Source: Acidimicrobiales bacterium (lineage in GTDB: Bacteria > Actinomycetota > Acidimicrobiia > Acidimicrobiales > Bog-793). From it: a stretch of DNA of 64,000 nucleotides. The stretch lies in NCBI GenBank assembly GCA_035533595.1, contig DATLTN010000021.1, positions 1 through 64,000 on the forward strand, in the 5' to 3' direction. Every line of letters starts with the position of its first letter. Positions within the stretch are counted from its first letter, which is position 1. A model generated the notes under the pieces. The model had not been told where the DNA came from and made no database searches. It saw nothing but the letters and a program-made list of their open reading frames with translations. The position numbers were made by a program, and so were the translations under genes. Shown here in pieces: positions 49,234-58,871 of this stretch.

Positions 49234-50216
49234 CGAGCGAGCGCCTCGGCGACGGTCTCGCGCACGAGCGCGAGCGGCTCGGCGCGGGCGCGGCGCTCGC
49301 CGTAACGGTCGGTGAGCGAGCGCACGTCGACCCGAGCCGCGGCGGCAGGGTCGGCCTCGCCGGCGACCACGAGGAGCGGCACCCCGTGGCGCTCGGCGAG
49401 CGCGGCCACGCCGCCCACCACCTTGCCGGTGAACGAGGCGGCGTCGAGGCGCCCTTCGCCGGTCACGACGAGCTCGCTCGCGGCGACGGCCTCCTCGAGG
49501 CCGAGGTGCTCGGCGACCACCGTGAAGCCGGAGCGGAGCTGCGCGCCGAGGGCGGCGAGGCCACCGGCGAGGCCACCGGCAGCGCCGCTGAAGGGGCGGG
49601 CCGCGAGCTCCACGCCGAACTCCTCCCGGTAGGCGACGGCGAGCGCCTCGAGGCGAGCGCTGAGCGCCGCGACCTGCGCGGGGTGGGCGCCCTTCTGGGG
49701 TCCGAACAGGCGCGCCGCCTCGGTGAAGGCGCTCTCCACGTCGCAGGCGACCTCGACGGCGATCCCGAGCTCGCCGAAGGGCCGCCGCCCGAGCGCGTCG
49801 AGGGCGCCGGCGCCGCCGTCGGTCGTCGCCGAGCCGCCCACCCCGACGAGGAGGTGTCGCGCGCCGGCGGCGACCGCCTCGAGGATCAGCTCGCCCGTGC
49901 CGCGCGTCGTCGCCGCGAGCGGGTCGTTGGCCGCCGCCCCACCGGCGGCAGCGAGGCCCGAGGCCTCGGCCATCTCGATCACCGCCAGCGGCCCGTCGAG
50001 CCTCCAGCGGGCGGCGACTGGTCGCCCGAGCGGCCCGGTCACGGTGCTCGTCCGGTTCGCGCCGCCGAAGGCCTCGAGCGTCCCCTCGCCACCGTCGGCG
50101 AGGGGGAGCGCGCGCCCCTCACGCCCCGCTGCGCGCGCCCCGGCGACGATCGCGCCGGCGATCGCCGCGGCCGCCGCGGTGCCCTTGAACTTGTCGGGCG
50201 CGGCGAGCACCGTCAC
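49230..50216 (-). CDS. Glycerate kinase (GlxK/GarK family)
   Basis: A 328-residue kinase. It begins VTVLAAPDKFKGT, the conserved family start, so GTG 50216 is chosen over the ATG codons further upstream, whose residues are Arg-rich. Other family motifs are LPLADGGEGTLEAF, VGVGGSATTDGGAGAL, CDVESAFTEAARLFGPQKG and VTGEGRLDAASFTGKV. The enzyme phosphorylates glycerate at C2 or C3 and feeds glycolysis or the serine/glyoxylate routes. There is no partner glyoxylate carboligase nearby. Confidence 0.93.
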   Translation of the reverse strand: MTVLAAPDKFKGTAAAAAIAGAIVAGARAAGREGRALPLADGGEGTLEAFGGANRTSTVTGPLGRPVAARWRLDGPLAVIEMAEASGLAAAGGAAANDPLAATTRGTGELILEAVAAGARHLLVGVGGSATTDGGAGALDALGRRPFGELGIAVEVACDVESAFTEAARLFGPQKGAHPAQVAALSARLEALAVAYREEFGVELAARPFSGAAGGLAGGLAALGAQLRSGFTVVAEHLGLEEAVAASELVVTGEGRLDAASFTGKVVGGVAALAERHGVPLLVVAGEADPAAAARVDVRSLTDRYGERRARAEPLALVRETVAEALAR

Positions 50217-50316
50217 GGCCGCCGCCCGTCGGCCCCGCTCGCCGAGCGGCCGGCATCGGGTGGCCGCAGCGCGAGAGGCATCCCCCATCATCCTCCGCGC
50301 CACCGGGGGAGGCCTC

Positions 50317-50349
50317 TCAGCCGGCGTTCAGCCGGCTGTCAGCGCAACG
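50317..50349 (+). promoter_or_regulatory. Three 11-bp direct repeats, likely OmpR-type binding site
   Basis: TCAGCCGGCGT (50317-50327), TCAGCCGGCTG (50328-50338) and TCAGCGCAACG (50339-50349) share TCAGC in exact 11-bp register. Direct repeats with 11-bp spacing are the usual binding sites of OmpR/PhoB-family regulators. The array ends 45 bases before the response regulator start, consistent with autoregulation. Confidence 0.6.
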
Positions 50350-50394
50350 CCCGTCGGCGCGGCGACGATGGTCCGCATGCGAGAGGAGCACGCG

Positions 50395-51090
50395 ATGGGG
50401 GCTGTCGGGCCGGAGGCAAGGATCCTCGTCGTCGACGACGAACCCTCGATCGTCGATTCGGTGGCGACGGTGCTGCGTTACGAGGGCTTCGAGGTGGAGG
50501 TCGCGAGCTCCGGGCGCGCCGCGCTCGCCAAGGCCCAGAGCGAGGCCTTCGACCTCATCGTCCTCGACGTGATGCTCCCCGACCTCGACGGTCTCGAGGT
50601 GACGCGGCGGCTGCGTGGCGACGGCCTCGACGTGCCGGTGCTCTTCCTCACGGCCAAGGCCGAGGTCGAGGACCGCATCGCCGGGCTCAGCATCGGCGGT
50701 GACGACTACGTCGCGAAGCCCTTCTCGCTCCTCGAGATCGTCGCCCGCGCACGCGCGATCCTCCGCCGGCGGAGCGGCCCGGAGGAGGACCGTCGCCTGC
50801 GCTTCGCCGATCTCGTGATGGACGAGGAGAGCCACGAGGTGTGGCGCGCGGCGATGCCCGTGCAGCTCACCGCGACCGAGTTCAACCTGCTGCGCCTCTT
50901 CCTCCTCAACCCCCGGCGGGTGCTCTCCAAGGACCAGATCGTCGATCACGTCTGGCACTACGACTTCGGTGGCAACCTGAACATCGTCGAGACCTACGTC
51001 CGCTATCTGCGCCGCAAGCTGGACGCCCTCGGCCCCCCGCTGATCCACACCATCCGACTCGTCGGGTACGTGATGCGCGAGGCGCAGTGA
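50395..51090 (+). CDS. OmpR/PhoB-family response regulator
   Basis: A 231-residue regulator. Receiver domain (about 9-120): acidic pair in LVVDDEPS, phospho-acceptor Asp in LIVLDVMLPD (about 58), Thr in VLFLTAKAE and Lys in DDYVAKPFS. The C-terminal winged helix (about 135-230) has QLTATEFNLLRLFLLNPRRV and VETYVRYLRRKLD. ATG 50395 is chosen because GAGGAG lies eight bases before it; two upstream in-frame ATGs lack an RBS. The stop overlaps the kinase start. It belongs to the TrcR/MprA/CutR-like actinobacterial group by general appearance. Confidence 0.93.
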   Translation: MGAVGPEARILVVDDEPSIVDSVATVLRYEGFEVEVASSGRAALAKAQSEAFDLIVLDVMLPDLDGLEVTRRLRGDGLDVPVLFLTAKAEVEDRIAGLSIGGDDYVAKPFSLLEIVARARAILRRRSGPEEDRRLRFADLVMDEESHEVWRAAMPVQLTATEFNLLRLFLLNPRRVLSKDQIVDHVWHYDFGGNLNIVETYVRYLRRKLDALGPPLIHTIRLVGYVMREAQ

Positions 51091-52595
51091 TCCGGGCGCT
51101 CTCGCTCCGGGCCCGCCTCCTCCTCGCCGTCGCAGCGGTGACCCTCGTCGCCCTCGTCCTCGCCGACGTCGCCGTCTACGCCTCACTCCGCAGCTACCTC
51201 GTCCACCAGGTCGACGACGCCCTCGTGCACGCGAACGCCCCGATCGCGAGGGCCCTCGCGCGCGGCCGCCCGGGCCCGGGGCCGGACCAGCCCCCGCTGG
51301 GGGTCAACCGCCCACCGGGGGGCGCCCGGGCGGGCCAGCTCTGCGAGCTGGCGCTCAACGCCGCGCCCGGCCAGTTCATCGAGGTGCTGACAGCGCGTGG
51401 CAGCGTCGCCGGCGGCGGTGCCGACCGCTGCTCGGCCCACCAGCCCGGCGGCTCGGTGAGCGCCAGCCCGCTGCTCCCCGCCAACCTCGTGACGAGGGCG
51501 CGCGCCCTGCCCGGCGGCGGGGCGGGCCTGTTGTTCAGCGCGCCCCCGTCGGCCGGCAACGGCCCCTCGTTCCGGGTGCGCGTCTCGCCGCTGCCGGACG
51601 GCGGCGCGCTCGTCGTCGCCGCGCCGCTCGGCGACCTCGGCGACACCCTCTCCCAGCTGCTGTGGGTCGAGATCGCGGTGACCGCGGGCGCCCTCCTCAC
51701 GGCCGCGCTCCTCGGCCTGTGGTCGGTGCGTGTCGGCCTGCGGCCGCTGCGGGACATGGAGCGAACCGCCGAGGCGATCGCGGTGGGCGACCTCATGCAC
51801 CGGGTGCCGAACAGCAACCCTCGCAGCGAGGTCGGCCACGTCGCCTCGGCACTCAACGTGATGCTCGGGCGCATCGAGGAGACGGTCGACGAGCTCCGTG
51901 CGTCCGAGCACCGCCTGCGTCGCTTCGTCGGCGACGCCTCCCACGAGCTGCGCACGCCGATCGCCGCGGTCGCCGCCTACGCGGAGCTGTTCGGGCGCGG
52001 CGCCTCGTCGCGCCCCGAGGACCTCGAGCGGGTGATGGGCGGCATCGCGAAGGAGTCGGCGCGCATGGCCAAGCTCGTCGAGGACCTCCTCACGCTCGCG
52101 CGCTTCGACGAGCACCACCTCCTCGGCCCCGAGCCGGTCGAGCTCGTCGGCCTCGCCGTCGAGGCGGCCGAGACGGCCCGCACGGTCGGCTCCGAGTGGC
52201 CGGTCGCCGTCGTCGCCGACGGGCCGGTCGAGGCGCTCGGCGACCGCGCCGCCCTGCGGCGCGTGATCGACAACCTCCTCGCCAACGTGCGCGCGCACAC
52301 GCCACCGGGGACCGCGGCGACGCTCACCGTGCGTCGGGTGGGAGCCGAAGCGGTGATCGGGGTCGCCGACGATGGGCCGGGGATCAGCCCGGAGGAGGCA
52401 CCGCTTGTCTTCGAGCGCTTCTTCCGCGCCGACCCTTCGCGCTCGCGGACCACGGGGGGCGCCGGTCTCGGCCTTGCGATCGTCGCCTCGATCGTCGCCG
52501 CGCACGGGGGGCGCGCCGTTGCCGCAGCCCGCGCCGAAGGGGGCACCCTCGTCGAGGTCACCCTCCCGGTGCTCGACGAGGAGCCGCTCGAGTAG
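51087..52595 (+). CDS. HAMP-domain sensor histidine kinase
   Basis: A 502-residue membrane kinase paired with the preceding regulator (GTGA overlap). Membrane helix 1 is about 8-32, followed by an extracytoplasmic sensor of about 160 residues rich in Pro/Gly with two Cys (AGQLCELAL and GADRCSAHQ). Helix 2 is about 190-215 and HAMP about 215-265. The H box is FVGDASHELRTPIAAV (phospho-His), with N box RRVIDNLLANVRAHTP, G1 VADDGPGISPEE, F box FERFFRAD and G2 TTGGAGLGLAIVAS. All motifs are intact. The signal is unknown; the Cys pair could form a redox-sensitive disulfide. Confidence 0.93.
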   Translation: MIRALSLRARLLLAVAAVTLVALVLADVAVYASLRSYLVHQVDDALVHANAPIARALARGRPGPGPDQPPLGVNRPPGGARAGQLCELALNAAPGQFIEVLTARGSVAGGGADRCSAHQPGGSVSASPLLPANLVTRARALPGGGAGLLFSAPPSAGNGPSFRVRVSPLPDGGALVVAAPLGDLGDTLSQLLWVEIAVTAGALLTAALLGLWSVRVGLRPLRDMERTAEAIAVGDLMHRVPNSNPRSEVGHVASALNVMLGRIEETVDELRASEHRLRRFVGDASHELRTPIAAVAAYAELFGRGASSRPEDLERVMGGIAKESARMAKLVEDLLTLARFDEHHLLGPEPVELVGLAVEAAETARTVGSEWPVAVVADGPVEALGDRAALRRVIDNLLANVRAHTPPGTAATLTVRRVGAEAVIGVADDGPGISPEEAPLVFERFFRADPSRSRTTGGAGLGLAIVASIVAAHGGRAVAAARAEGGTLVEVTLPVLDEEPLE

Positions 52596-52715
52596 TTCGC
52601 GGCGACCTCGGACGGGGCGTCCCGCCCGGTGGTGCGGCCCGCTCGCAGGCGCCGGGGCCGGGTCGTGGCGCAGCGTCCGGCGGCCCCGTAGGTTCGCGTG
52701 CGTGCGGGAGCGACG

Positions 52716-53534
52716 ATGGCGGTGACCGAGCTCCGCCCACGACGGCCGGGGGAGATCCTCGACACCGCCCTCCGCCTCTGCCGGAGCCGCTACCTCACCC
52801 TGATGGGCGTCGTGGCGCTCATCGTCGTGCCGCTGCAGCTCTTCTCCGCCCTCCTGCAGCTCTCGGTGGACCCCGCCCGGCACGGCACGACCGTCCACGG
52901 GTGGGGCGCGCTCGCCGCCTCCCTCGGCCCCTCGGTCCTCGGCGGCCTCGCCGCGCAGCTGGCGAGCGCAGCCTGTCTGAAGCCGGTCGCGGCCGGCTTC
53001 CTCGACGAGGAGGTCTCCTGGCAGGACGCGCTCGAGTTCGCGTGGAGCCGCACCGGCGATCTGCTGCGGGTGATCGTCGTCGTCTACGTCGTGTCGACGA
53101 TCGGCCTCATCGTCGTGCTTCCCGGCATCTACCTGTGGATCTCCTGGCTCGTGGTGCTCCCGGTGGTCCTCCTCGAGGGCGGGGCCGGCCTCACGCCGCT
53201 GCGCCGCTCACACGAGCTCGTGCGCGGCCGCTGGTGGCCGACCTTCGGCACCTACCTGCTCGCCACGGTCGCGCTCGGGATCATCACCGCCTTCGTGAGC
53301 GGCATCCTGCTGCGGGTGACGGGCGAGGCGAACGCCGTATACACCGCCAAGGTGCTGCTCTCGACGATCGTCGGCTCGATCACCGGCGTGCTGACGATGC
53401 CCTTCCTCGCCTCGGTGATCGTCGTCATCTACTTCGACCTGCGGACGCGCAAGGAGGGCTTCGACCTGCGCGGCCTCGCCGCCCTCCTCGGTGTCGCCCT
53501 CATCCGGGAGCGCCCCGCCGAGCCGCCGTGGTGA
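52716..53534 (+). CDS. Membrane protein, YciC/GDPD-membrane-domain-like
   Basis: A 272-residue protein with six membrane segments. It begins LRPRRPGEILDTALRLCRSR, the amphipathic start seen in the glycerophosphodiester phosphodiesterase membrane-domain and YciC families. Later it has LVVLPVVLLEGGAGLTPLRRSHELVRGRWW split around the characteristic Ser-x-E-L-V-R-G-R-W segment. ATG 52716 follows GGGAG. The catalytic GDPD domain is absent. A housekeeping envelope role is likely, but not assigned. Confidence 0.82.
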   Translation: MAVTELRPRRPGEILDTALRLCRSRYLTLMGVVALIVVPLQLFSALLQLSVDPARHGTTVHGWGALAASLGPSVLGGLAAQLASAACLKPVAAGFLDEEVSWQDALEFAWSRTGDLLRVIVVVYVVSTIGLIVVLPGIYLWISWLVVLPVVLLEGGAGLTPLRRSHELVRGRWWPTFGTYLLATVALGIITAFVSGILLRVTGEANAVYTAKVLLSTIVGSITGVLTMPFLASVIVVIYFDLRTRKEGFDLRGLAALLGVALIRERPAEPPW

Positions 53535-53558
53535 ACTGCGGCCTGTCCGCGCCGGCCC

Positions 53559-54311
53559 TCAGCCGCGGCCGATGAAGGGCATCTCGGTCGCCATCACCGT
53601 GAGGAACTGCACGTTCGCCCCGAGCGGGAGGCCCGCCATGTAGGAGATCGCCGCGCCGACGTGCGCGACGTCGAAGGTCGCCTCGACGCGCACCGAGCCG
53701 TCGGCCTGGGCGATGCCGCCGGCCATGCGCGCCGTCATCTCCGTCGCCGCGTTGCCGATGTCGATCTGGCCGCAGGCGATGTGGTAGCGGCGGCCGTCGA
53801 GCGAGGTCGAGCGCGTGAGGCCGGTGATCGCGTGCTTGGTCGCCGTGTAGGGGGCGGAGTGCGGTCGCGGGACGTGGGCCGAGATCGAGCCGTTGTTGAT
53901 GATCCGGCCACCCTGCGGCTGCTGGTCGCGCATGATCCGGAAGGCGTGCTGGGTGCAGAGGAAGGCCCCCGTGAGGTTGGTGGCGACGACCGCCGACCAC
54001 TGCTCGTAGGTGAGCTCCTCGAGGGGGACGGCCGGCGCGCCGATGCCGGCGTTGTTGAAGAGCAGGTCGAGGCGGCCGAAGTTGGCCGTCGTGGCGGCGA
54101 ACAGCGCCGCCACCTGCTCGGGGTCGCCGACGTCGCAGGGGTGCGCGAGCGCCGCGGCGCCGCCGAGCGCGGCGGCGCACTCCTCGAGCGGCTCGAGGCG
54201 TCGGCCGGCGAGCACGAGGGCGTAGCCGTCGGCTGCGAGCGCCTCTGCGGCGGCGCGGCCGACGCCGGAGCCAGCGCCGGTGACGAGGGCGACGCGCCCC
54301 GCTGCGGCCAC
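53559..54311 (-). CDS. Short-chain dehydrogenase/reductase (classical SDR)
   Basis: A 250-residue classical SDR. Motifs: [16 protein letters not shown], the dinucleotide site; [35 protein letters not shown], containing the catalytic Ser and YxxxK. After the active site, [13 protein letters not shown] is the PG-motif region. The end [20 protein letters not shown] is normal. GTG 54311 is the start. The substrate cannot be told. It lies 27 bases after the methyltransferase gene on the same strand and may share its transcript. Confidence 0.9.
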   Translation of the reverse strand: MAAAGRVALVTGAGSGVGRAAAEALAADGYALVLAGRRLEPLEECAAALGGAAALAHPCDVGDPEQVAALFAATTANFGRLDLLFNNAGIGAPAVPLEELTYEQWSAVVATNLTGAFLCTQHAFRIMRDQQPQGGRIINNGSISAHVPRPHSAPYTATKHAITGLTRSTSLDGRRYHIACGQIDIGNAATEMTARMAGGIAQADGSVRVEATFDVAHVGAAISYMAGLPLGANVQFLTVMATEMPFIGRG

Positions 54312-54338
54312 CTCAGCCCCGACTGCCCGCGGCGCGGC

Positions 54339-55061
54339 TCACGCCGGCCGCCGCCCGCCGTAGATCACGTAGTCGAGGTGTTTCCAGTAGACGTCGACGG
54401 CCTCGAAGCCGGCCTCGCGCAGGTAGCCGAGCTGGGGCTCGAGCGGGATCATGTAGCGGACGTGGTTCTCGTGGCGGGCCTGCGCCTCGGGGCTGAGGTG
54501 CCGGGCCTTCTCCGCCGCCTCGGGGTCCTGGCGCTCGTTGGCCCGCTGCCAGGCCGCGTCGACGACGGGGTCGTCAGAGGTCACGGGGTCGTAGTTGAGG
54601 TACCAGCCGCCGGGGGCGAGGCGGGCGAAGAGCTCGGCGAAGAGGCTGGCCTTGCGCTCGTCGGAGAGGTGGTGGACGCACTGCGAGGTGACCACCGCGT
54701 CGAGAGCGGTGGGGATCTCCTCGGGCCAGGGCGCGCCGCCCATGTCGAACTCGACGTAGCGGGCGCGCTCACCGAAGCGCGCCATCGCCTCGGTGCCCGC
54801 GGCGATCATCGGCGGCGAGTACTCCCCGAGCACGGCGTGCGCGTGCGGGTAGCACTCGAGGAGCACCTGCGCGGCAGCGCCCATCCCGGCCCCGAGGTCG
54901 AGGAAGGTGAAGTCCTCGTCCTCGCGATAGGGGAGGAGCTGGGCCATCAGCTCCCACTGCGCACGGCGACGCGCCTCGCGGTCGCCCACCTGGGCGGCCC
55001 AGTTCGCGACGACGGCGTCGGACTTCCAGAGATCGGCGTTGGTGTCTTCACCCTCGGTCAT
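54339..55061 (-). CDS. SAM-dependent methyltransferase
   Basis: A 240-residue class I methyltransferase. Motif I is FTFLDLGAGMGAAAQVLLE, followed by the acidic post-I residue in AVLGEYSPPM and motif IV AVVTSQCVHHLSDERKASLF, then LAPGGWYLNYDPV. The C-terminal part (about 185-240) reads QLGYLREAGFEAVDVYWKHL, a small-molecule methyltransferase layout (UbiE/methyltransferase 25 type). Start ATG 55061. Divergent from the ferredoxin gene. Substrate unknown. Confidence 0.88.
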   Translation of the reverse strand: MTEGEDTNADLWKSDAVVANWAAQVGDREARRRAQWELMAQLLPYREDEDFTFLDLGAGMGAAAQVLLECYPHAHAVLGEYSPPMIAAGTEAMARFGERARYVEFDMGGAPWPEEIPTALDAVVTSQCVHHLSDERKASLFAELFARLAPGGWYLNYDPVTSDDPVVDAAWQRANERQDPEAAEKARHLSPEAQARHENHVRYMIPLEPQLGYLREAGFEAVDVYWKHLDYVIYGGRRPA

Positions 55062-55140
55062 CCCCGAGTTCTACACCGAGTCGGGTGCTCCTCCCCGCTC
55101 GCGCTCGGTACCGTGGGCGGGTGCGGGGGAGGCGACGACG

Positions 55141-55425
55141 GTGAGCATCCCCGACGCCGCGCCCTTCTCGGTCGAGCTGGCCCGGAGCGGCCTCGTCCTC
55201 GAGGTGCCCGCACACCGCACGCTCCTCTCGGTGATCCGCGACGTGCTGCCGGACGCCCCCTCGTCGTGCGGGATGGGCACCTGCGGGAGCTGTGCCACCC
55301 GCGTCCTCGCCGGCCTCCCTGACCACCGGGACGGCGTCCTCTCGCCCGAGGAGCGGGCACTGGGCCAGGTGATGATGGTCTGCGTCGGGCGGGCCCGCTC
55401 CGAGCGCCTCGTCCTCGACCTCTGA
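55141..55425 (+). CDS. Plant-type [2Fe-2S] ferredoxin
   Basis: A 94-residue ferredoxin. The cluster ligands are in SCGMGTCGSCATRVLAG (C-x4-C-x2-C) with the fourth Cys in VMMVCVGRA. The start GTG 55141 is chosen because the upstream in-frame residues are non-conserved and the domain begins FSVELARSG. Size and spacing match the ferredoxin domains that serve ring-hydroxylating or P450 systems. No oxygenase partner is adjacent, so the partner is unknown. Confidence 0.88.
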   Translation: MSIPDAAPFSVELARSGLVLEVPAHRTLLSVIRDVLPDAPSSCGMGTCGSCATRVLAGLPDHRDGVLSPEERALGQVMMVCVGRARSERLVLDL

Positions 55426-55510
55426 CGGCTGGCCCGGGGGCCGCTCGGCCCCGCGCCACCGCCCGTGGCACGATGCAGGCGAGGGCCCCCTTCGGCGAAC
55501 GAGGTGAACG

Positions 55511-57139
55511 ATGGCGAGCAGCGGGCTCCGGGAACGCCCGGCGTGGCGTGCGCTCGAGCAGCACCACCGCCAGATAGCGGGCCGCCATCTGCGCGAGCTC
55601 TTCGCCGAGGACCCGGGACGGGGCGAGCGCCTCACCGCCACGGCCGCCGGGCTGTATCTCGACTACTCGAAGAACCGCGTCACCGACGAGACCCTAGGGC
55701 TGCTCCTCGCGCTCGCCGAGGAGTGCGGCGTCGCCGAGCGCCGGGAGGCGATGTTCCGTGGCGAGCGGATCAACGTCTCCGAGCACCGCTCCGTGCTGCA
55801 CGTCGCGCTGCGCATGCCCGAAGGGGCGAGCCTCGTCGTCGACGGCGTGGACGTCGTCCACGAGGTCCACGAGGTCCTCGGCCGCATGGCCCGCTTCGCC
55901 GCCTCGGTGCGCGCCGGTGAGTGGAAGGGATTCACCGGAAGGCCGATCCGCAACCTCGTGAACGTCGGCATCGGCGGCTCTGACCTCGGCCCGGTGATGG
56001 CCTACGAGGCCCTCCGCCACTACTCGGCGCGCGAGCTCACCTTCCGCTTCGTCTCCAACGTCGACGCCACGGATTTCGTCGAGGCGACGCGCGACCTCGA
56101 TCCCGCGGAGACCCTCTTCATCATCTCCTCGAAGACCTTCACCACCCTCGAGACCCTCACCAACGCCCGCTCGGCGCGCGACTGGGTCGTCGGCGCGCTC
56201 GGCGACGAACACGCGGTGGCCTCCCACTTCGTCGCGCTCTCGACGAACACCGAGGGCGTCACCGCCTTCGGCATCGACGCGGCGAACATGTTCGGCTTCT
56301 GGGACTGGGTCGGCGGGCGCTACTCCATGGACTCGGCGATCGGCCTCTCGACGATGGTCGCCATCGGCACCGAGCACTTCCGCGAGCTGCTCGCCGGCTT
56401 TCACGAGATGGACGAGCACTTCCGCAGCGCCCCGGCGGCCGAGAACCTGCCGGTGCTCCTCGGCCTGCTGGCGGTCTGGTACGGCGACTTCTTCGGTGCC
56501 CAGACCCAGGGGGTGATGCCCTACGAGCAGTACCTGAAGCGCTTCCCCGCCTACCTCCAGCAGCTGGCGATGGAGTCCAACGGCAAGCACGTCACGCTGA
56601 GCGGAGAGCCGGTCGAGGGCGAGACAGGCGCCGTCTACTGGGGGGAGCCCGGCACCAACGGGCAGCACAGCTTCTACCAACTGATCCACCAGGGGACCAA
56701 GCTCATCCCCGTCGACCTGATCGGCTTCGCGAACAGCCTGAACCCGCTCGGCGAGCACCAGGACATCCTCCAGTCGAACGTCTTCGCGCAGGCCGAGGCG
56801 CTCGCCTTCGGGCGCACCGAGGAGGAGGTGCGCGCCGACGGCACCCCTGACGCGGTCGTCCCCCACAAGGTGATGGAGGGCAACCGGCCGACCAACGTGC
56901 TGCTCGCCGAGCGCCTCACGCCGCGCCTGCTCGGCGCGCTCGTCGCCCTCTACGAGCACAGCGTCTTCGTCCAGGGGACGATCTTCGGCGTGGACTCCTT
57001 CGACCAGTGGGGGGTCGAGCTCGGGAAGGTGCTCGCGGCGCGCATCATCCCCGAGCTCACCGCCGTCGACGAGCCCCCGCTCGCCCACGACTCGTCGACC
57101 AACGCGCTGATCCGCCGCTACCGCGCCCTCAAGGACTGA
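55511..57139 (+). CDS. pgi: Glucose-6-phosphate isomerase
   Basis: A 542-residue isomerase converting glucose 6-phosphate and fructose 6-phosphate. Family signatures are [48 protein letters not shown] (signature 1), [12 protein letters not shown] and [18 protein letters not shown] (signature 2, catalytic His/Glu region). Full length. ATG 55511 is the start. It is followed by a 6-phosphogluconate dehydrogenase gene, giving a glycolysis/pentose phosphate pair. Confidence 0.97.
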   Translation: MASSGLRERPAWRALEQHHRQIAGRHLRELFAEDPGRGERLTATAAGLYLDYSKNRVTDETLGLLLALAEECGVAERREAMFRGERINVSEHRSVLHVALRMPEGASLVVDGVDVVHEVHEVLGRMARFAASVRAGEWKGFTGRPIRNLVNVGIGGSDLGPVMAYEALRHYSARELTFRFVSNVDATDFVEATRDLDPAETLFIISSKTFTTLETLTNARSARDWVVGALGDEHAVASHFVALSTNTEGVTAFGIDAANMFGFWDWVGGRYSMDSAIGLSTMVAIGTEHFRELLAGFHEMDEHFRSAPAAENLPVLLGLLAVWYGDFFGAQTQGVMPYEQYLKRFPAYLQQLAMESNGKHVTLSGEPVEGETGAVYWGEPGTNGQHSFYQLIHQGTKLIPVDLIGFANSLNPLGEHQDILQSNVFAQAEALAFGRTEEEVRADGTPDAVVPHKVMEGNRPTNVLLAERLTPRLLGALVALYEHSVFVQGTIFGVDSFDQWGVELGKVLAARIIPELTAVDEPPLAHDSSTNALIRRYRALKD

Positions 57140-57190
57140 CCCGCACCGGGCCCCACCTGGGGCTCGCGACCGAGCAAGAGGAGACCCACG

Positions 57191-58222
57191 ATGGCAACCG
57201 ACCACCCAATGCAGCTCGGCATGATCGGCCTCGGGCGGATGGGGGCCAACCTCGTCCGTCGGCTGCTGCGTGACGGCCACCGCTGCGTCGTCTACGACGT
57301 GAACGCCGCCGCGGTGAAGGAGCTCGCCGGAGAGGGGGCGGTCGGCACCTCGAGCCTCGCCGAGTTCGTCGCCGCGCTGGAGACGCCGCGTGCCGTCTGG
57401 GTGATGCTCCCCGCGGCGATCGTGCAGCGCACCGTTGACGAGCTGCAGGGGCTGATGGCGGCCGACGACGTGATCATCGACGGCGGCAACTCCTACTACC
57501 GCGACGACATCGCCCGCGCCGCGCAGCTGCTCCCGACGGGCATCCACTACGTCGACTGCGGGACGAGCGGTGGCGTGTGGGGTCTCGAGCGCGGCTACTG
57601 CCTGATGATCGGCGGCGAGGAGGCCGTCGTCACGCGCCTCGACCCGCTCTTCAGGACGATCGCCCCGGGCGTGGGGAGCGCGGAGCCGACGCCGAGCCGC
57701 ACGCGCACCGACGGCACCGCTCCCGACGGCTACCTCCGCTGCGGTCCGGCCGGCGCCGGCCACTTCGTGAAGATGGTCCACAACGGGATCGAGTACGGGA
57801 TGATGGCCGCGATCGCCGAGGGCCTCTCGGTGATCCGCCACGCCGACATCGGCCTCTCGAGCCGCGAGGCCGACGCGGAGACGGCACCGCTGCGCGACCC
57901 CGAGGCCTACCGCTACGAGATCGACGTCGCCGAGGTGGCCGAGGTGTGGCGGCGCGGCTCGGTGGTCGGCTCCTGGCTCGTCGACCTCATCGCCGACGCC
58001 TTCGCCAAGTCGCCGCAGCTCGACGACTTCGCCGGGCGCGTCTCGGACTCGGGCGAGGGGCGCTGGACCGTGCAGGCGGCGGTCGAGACGGGCGTCCCCG
58101 CGTCGGTGATCACCGCCGCCCTCTACCAGCGCTTCGAGTCACAGGGGAGCGGCGACTTCACCGACAAGATCCTCTCCGCGATGCGCGCCGAGTTCGGCGG
58201 CCACGTCGAGAAGAAGGCCTGA
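57191..58222 (+). CDS. gnd: 6-phosphogluconate dehydrogenase, decarboxylating (short Gnd type)
   Basis: A 343-residue NAD(P)-dependent dehydrogenase. The Rossmann site is GMIGLGRMGANLVRRL; the substrate site is VDCGTSGGVWGLERGYCLMI; the catalytic Lys and following residues are GHFVKMVHNGIEYGMM. Length fits the short, often NAD-using Gnd group rather than the 470-residue classical enzyme. It converts 6-phosphogluconate to ribulose 5-phosphate and CO2. A short insertion of Ser/Thr/Arg (about 158-178) follows the Rossmann part. It lies 51 bases after pgi. Confidence 0.93.
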   Translation: MATDHPMQLGMIGLGRMGANLVRRLLRDGHRCVVYDVNAAAVKELAGEGAVGTSSLAEFVAALETPRAVWVMLPAAIVQRTVDELQGLMAADDVIIDGGNSYYRDDIARAAQLLPTGIHYVDCGTSGGVWGLERGYCLMIGGEEAVVTRLDPLFRTIAPGVGSAEPTPSRTRTDGTAPDGYLRCGPAGAGHFVKMVHNGIEYGMMAAIAEGLSVIRHADIGLSSREADAETAPLRDPEAYRYEIDVAEVAEVWRRGSVVGSWLVDLIADAFAKSPQLDDFAGRVSDSGEGRWTVQAAVETGVPASVITAALYQRFESQGSGDFTDKILSAMRAEFGGHVEKKA

Positions 58223-58302
58223 CTCCGCCACTGGGCGAGCGCGGCCTCCCAGGTGGGTCCGACGATCGATCGCTCGCCGGCGGCCCTTCGCCGTCGCGCT
58301 GC

Positions 58303-58743
58303 TCAGTGGGCGAGGTGGACGAGGTCGACGACGAGCAGGCTCGTCACGAGCGCCATCACCGCGAGGTAGACGGCGGTCATCGGCCGCCGGTAGCGGTGGT
58401 CGGCGAGCCAGAAGCGGCGCACGCCGATCACGTCGAAGACGAGCGCGACGAGCGAGAGCGGGACTCCGATCCAGGGGCCGGCACCGGTCGCGAGGCCGAG
58501 GGCCGGGCTCACCACCGGGAGGAAGACGTAGGTCAGCAGGCAGCGCAGCCCCGAGAGCACCATCCCGGTGCTGAAGGTCCGGTAGACGGCCTCGCCGCGC
58601 ACCCGGCGCCGTACCTCGGGGACGCGCAGCAGCCGGCGCATCGCCGCGTCGAAGCCGTCCTCGTGGGCCCAGCGGGCGCCCCGGCCCGTCGCGAGCGGGG
58701 CCGGCGCCATACCGCTCGTCGAGGTGCTCACCGCGAAAAGCAT
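58303..58743 (-). CDS. Hypothetical four-helix membrane protein
   Basis: A 146-residue protein with three or four hydrophobic segments, for example LRCLLTYVFLPVVSPALGLA and MTAVYLAVMALVTSLLVVDL. The cytosolic N-terminal part (about 20-55) is Arg-rich (RRLLRVPEVRRRVRGEAVYR). ATG 58743 is preferred; a GTG four codons upstream is possible. It converges on gnd. No family recognised. Confidence 0.65.
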   Translation of the reverse strand: MLFAVSTSTSGMAPAPLATGRGARWAHEDGFDAAMRRLLRVPEVRRRVRGEAVYRTFSTGMVLSGLRCLLTYVFLPVVSPALGLATGAGPWIGVPLSLVALVFDVIGVRRFWLADHRYRRPMTAVYLAVMALVTSLLVVDLVHLAH

Positions 58744-58871
58744 CCCCCATGGCACCCGCCTCCGCCAGCCGGGGCGGGCGGCGCAGCCCCTTGCTACCCC
58801 GGGTGGCGTTCTGTTGGAATCAGGGTCGAGCCCGAGGTGGGGCGTGCGGCCCCGCCCGGAGGGAGGCAGTC

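Noticed and set aside
58234-58278. Inverted repeat between gnd and the membrane protein gene
   Set aside because: 8-bp arms are separated by 29 bases; too loose to call a terminator in such GC-rich DNA.
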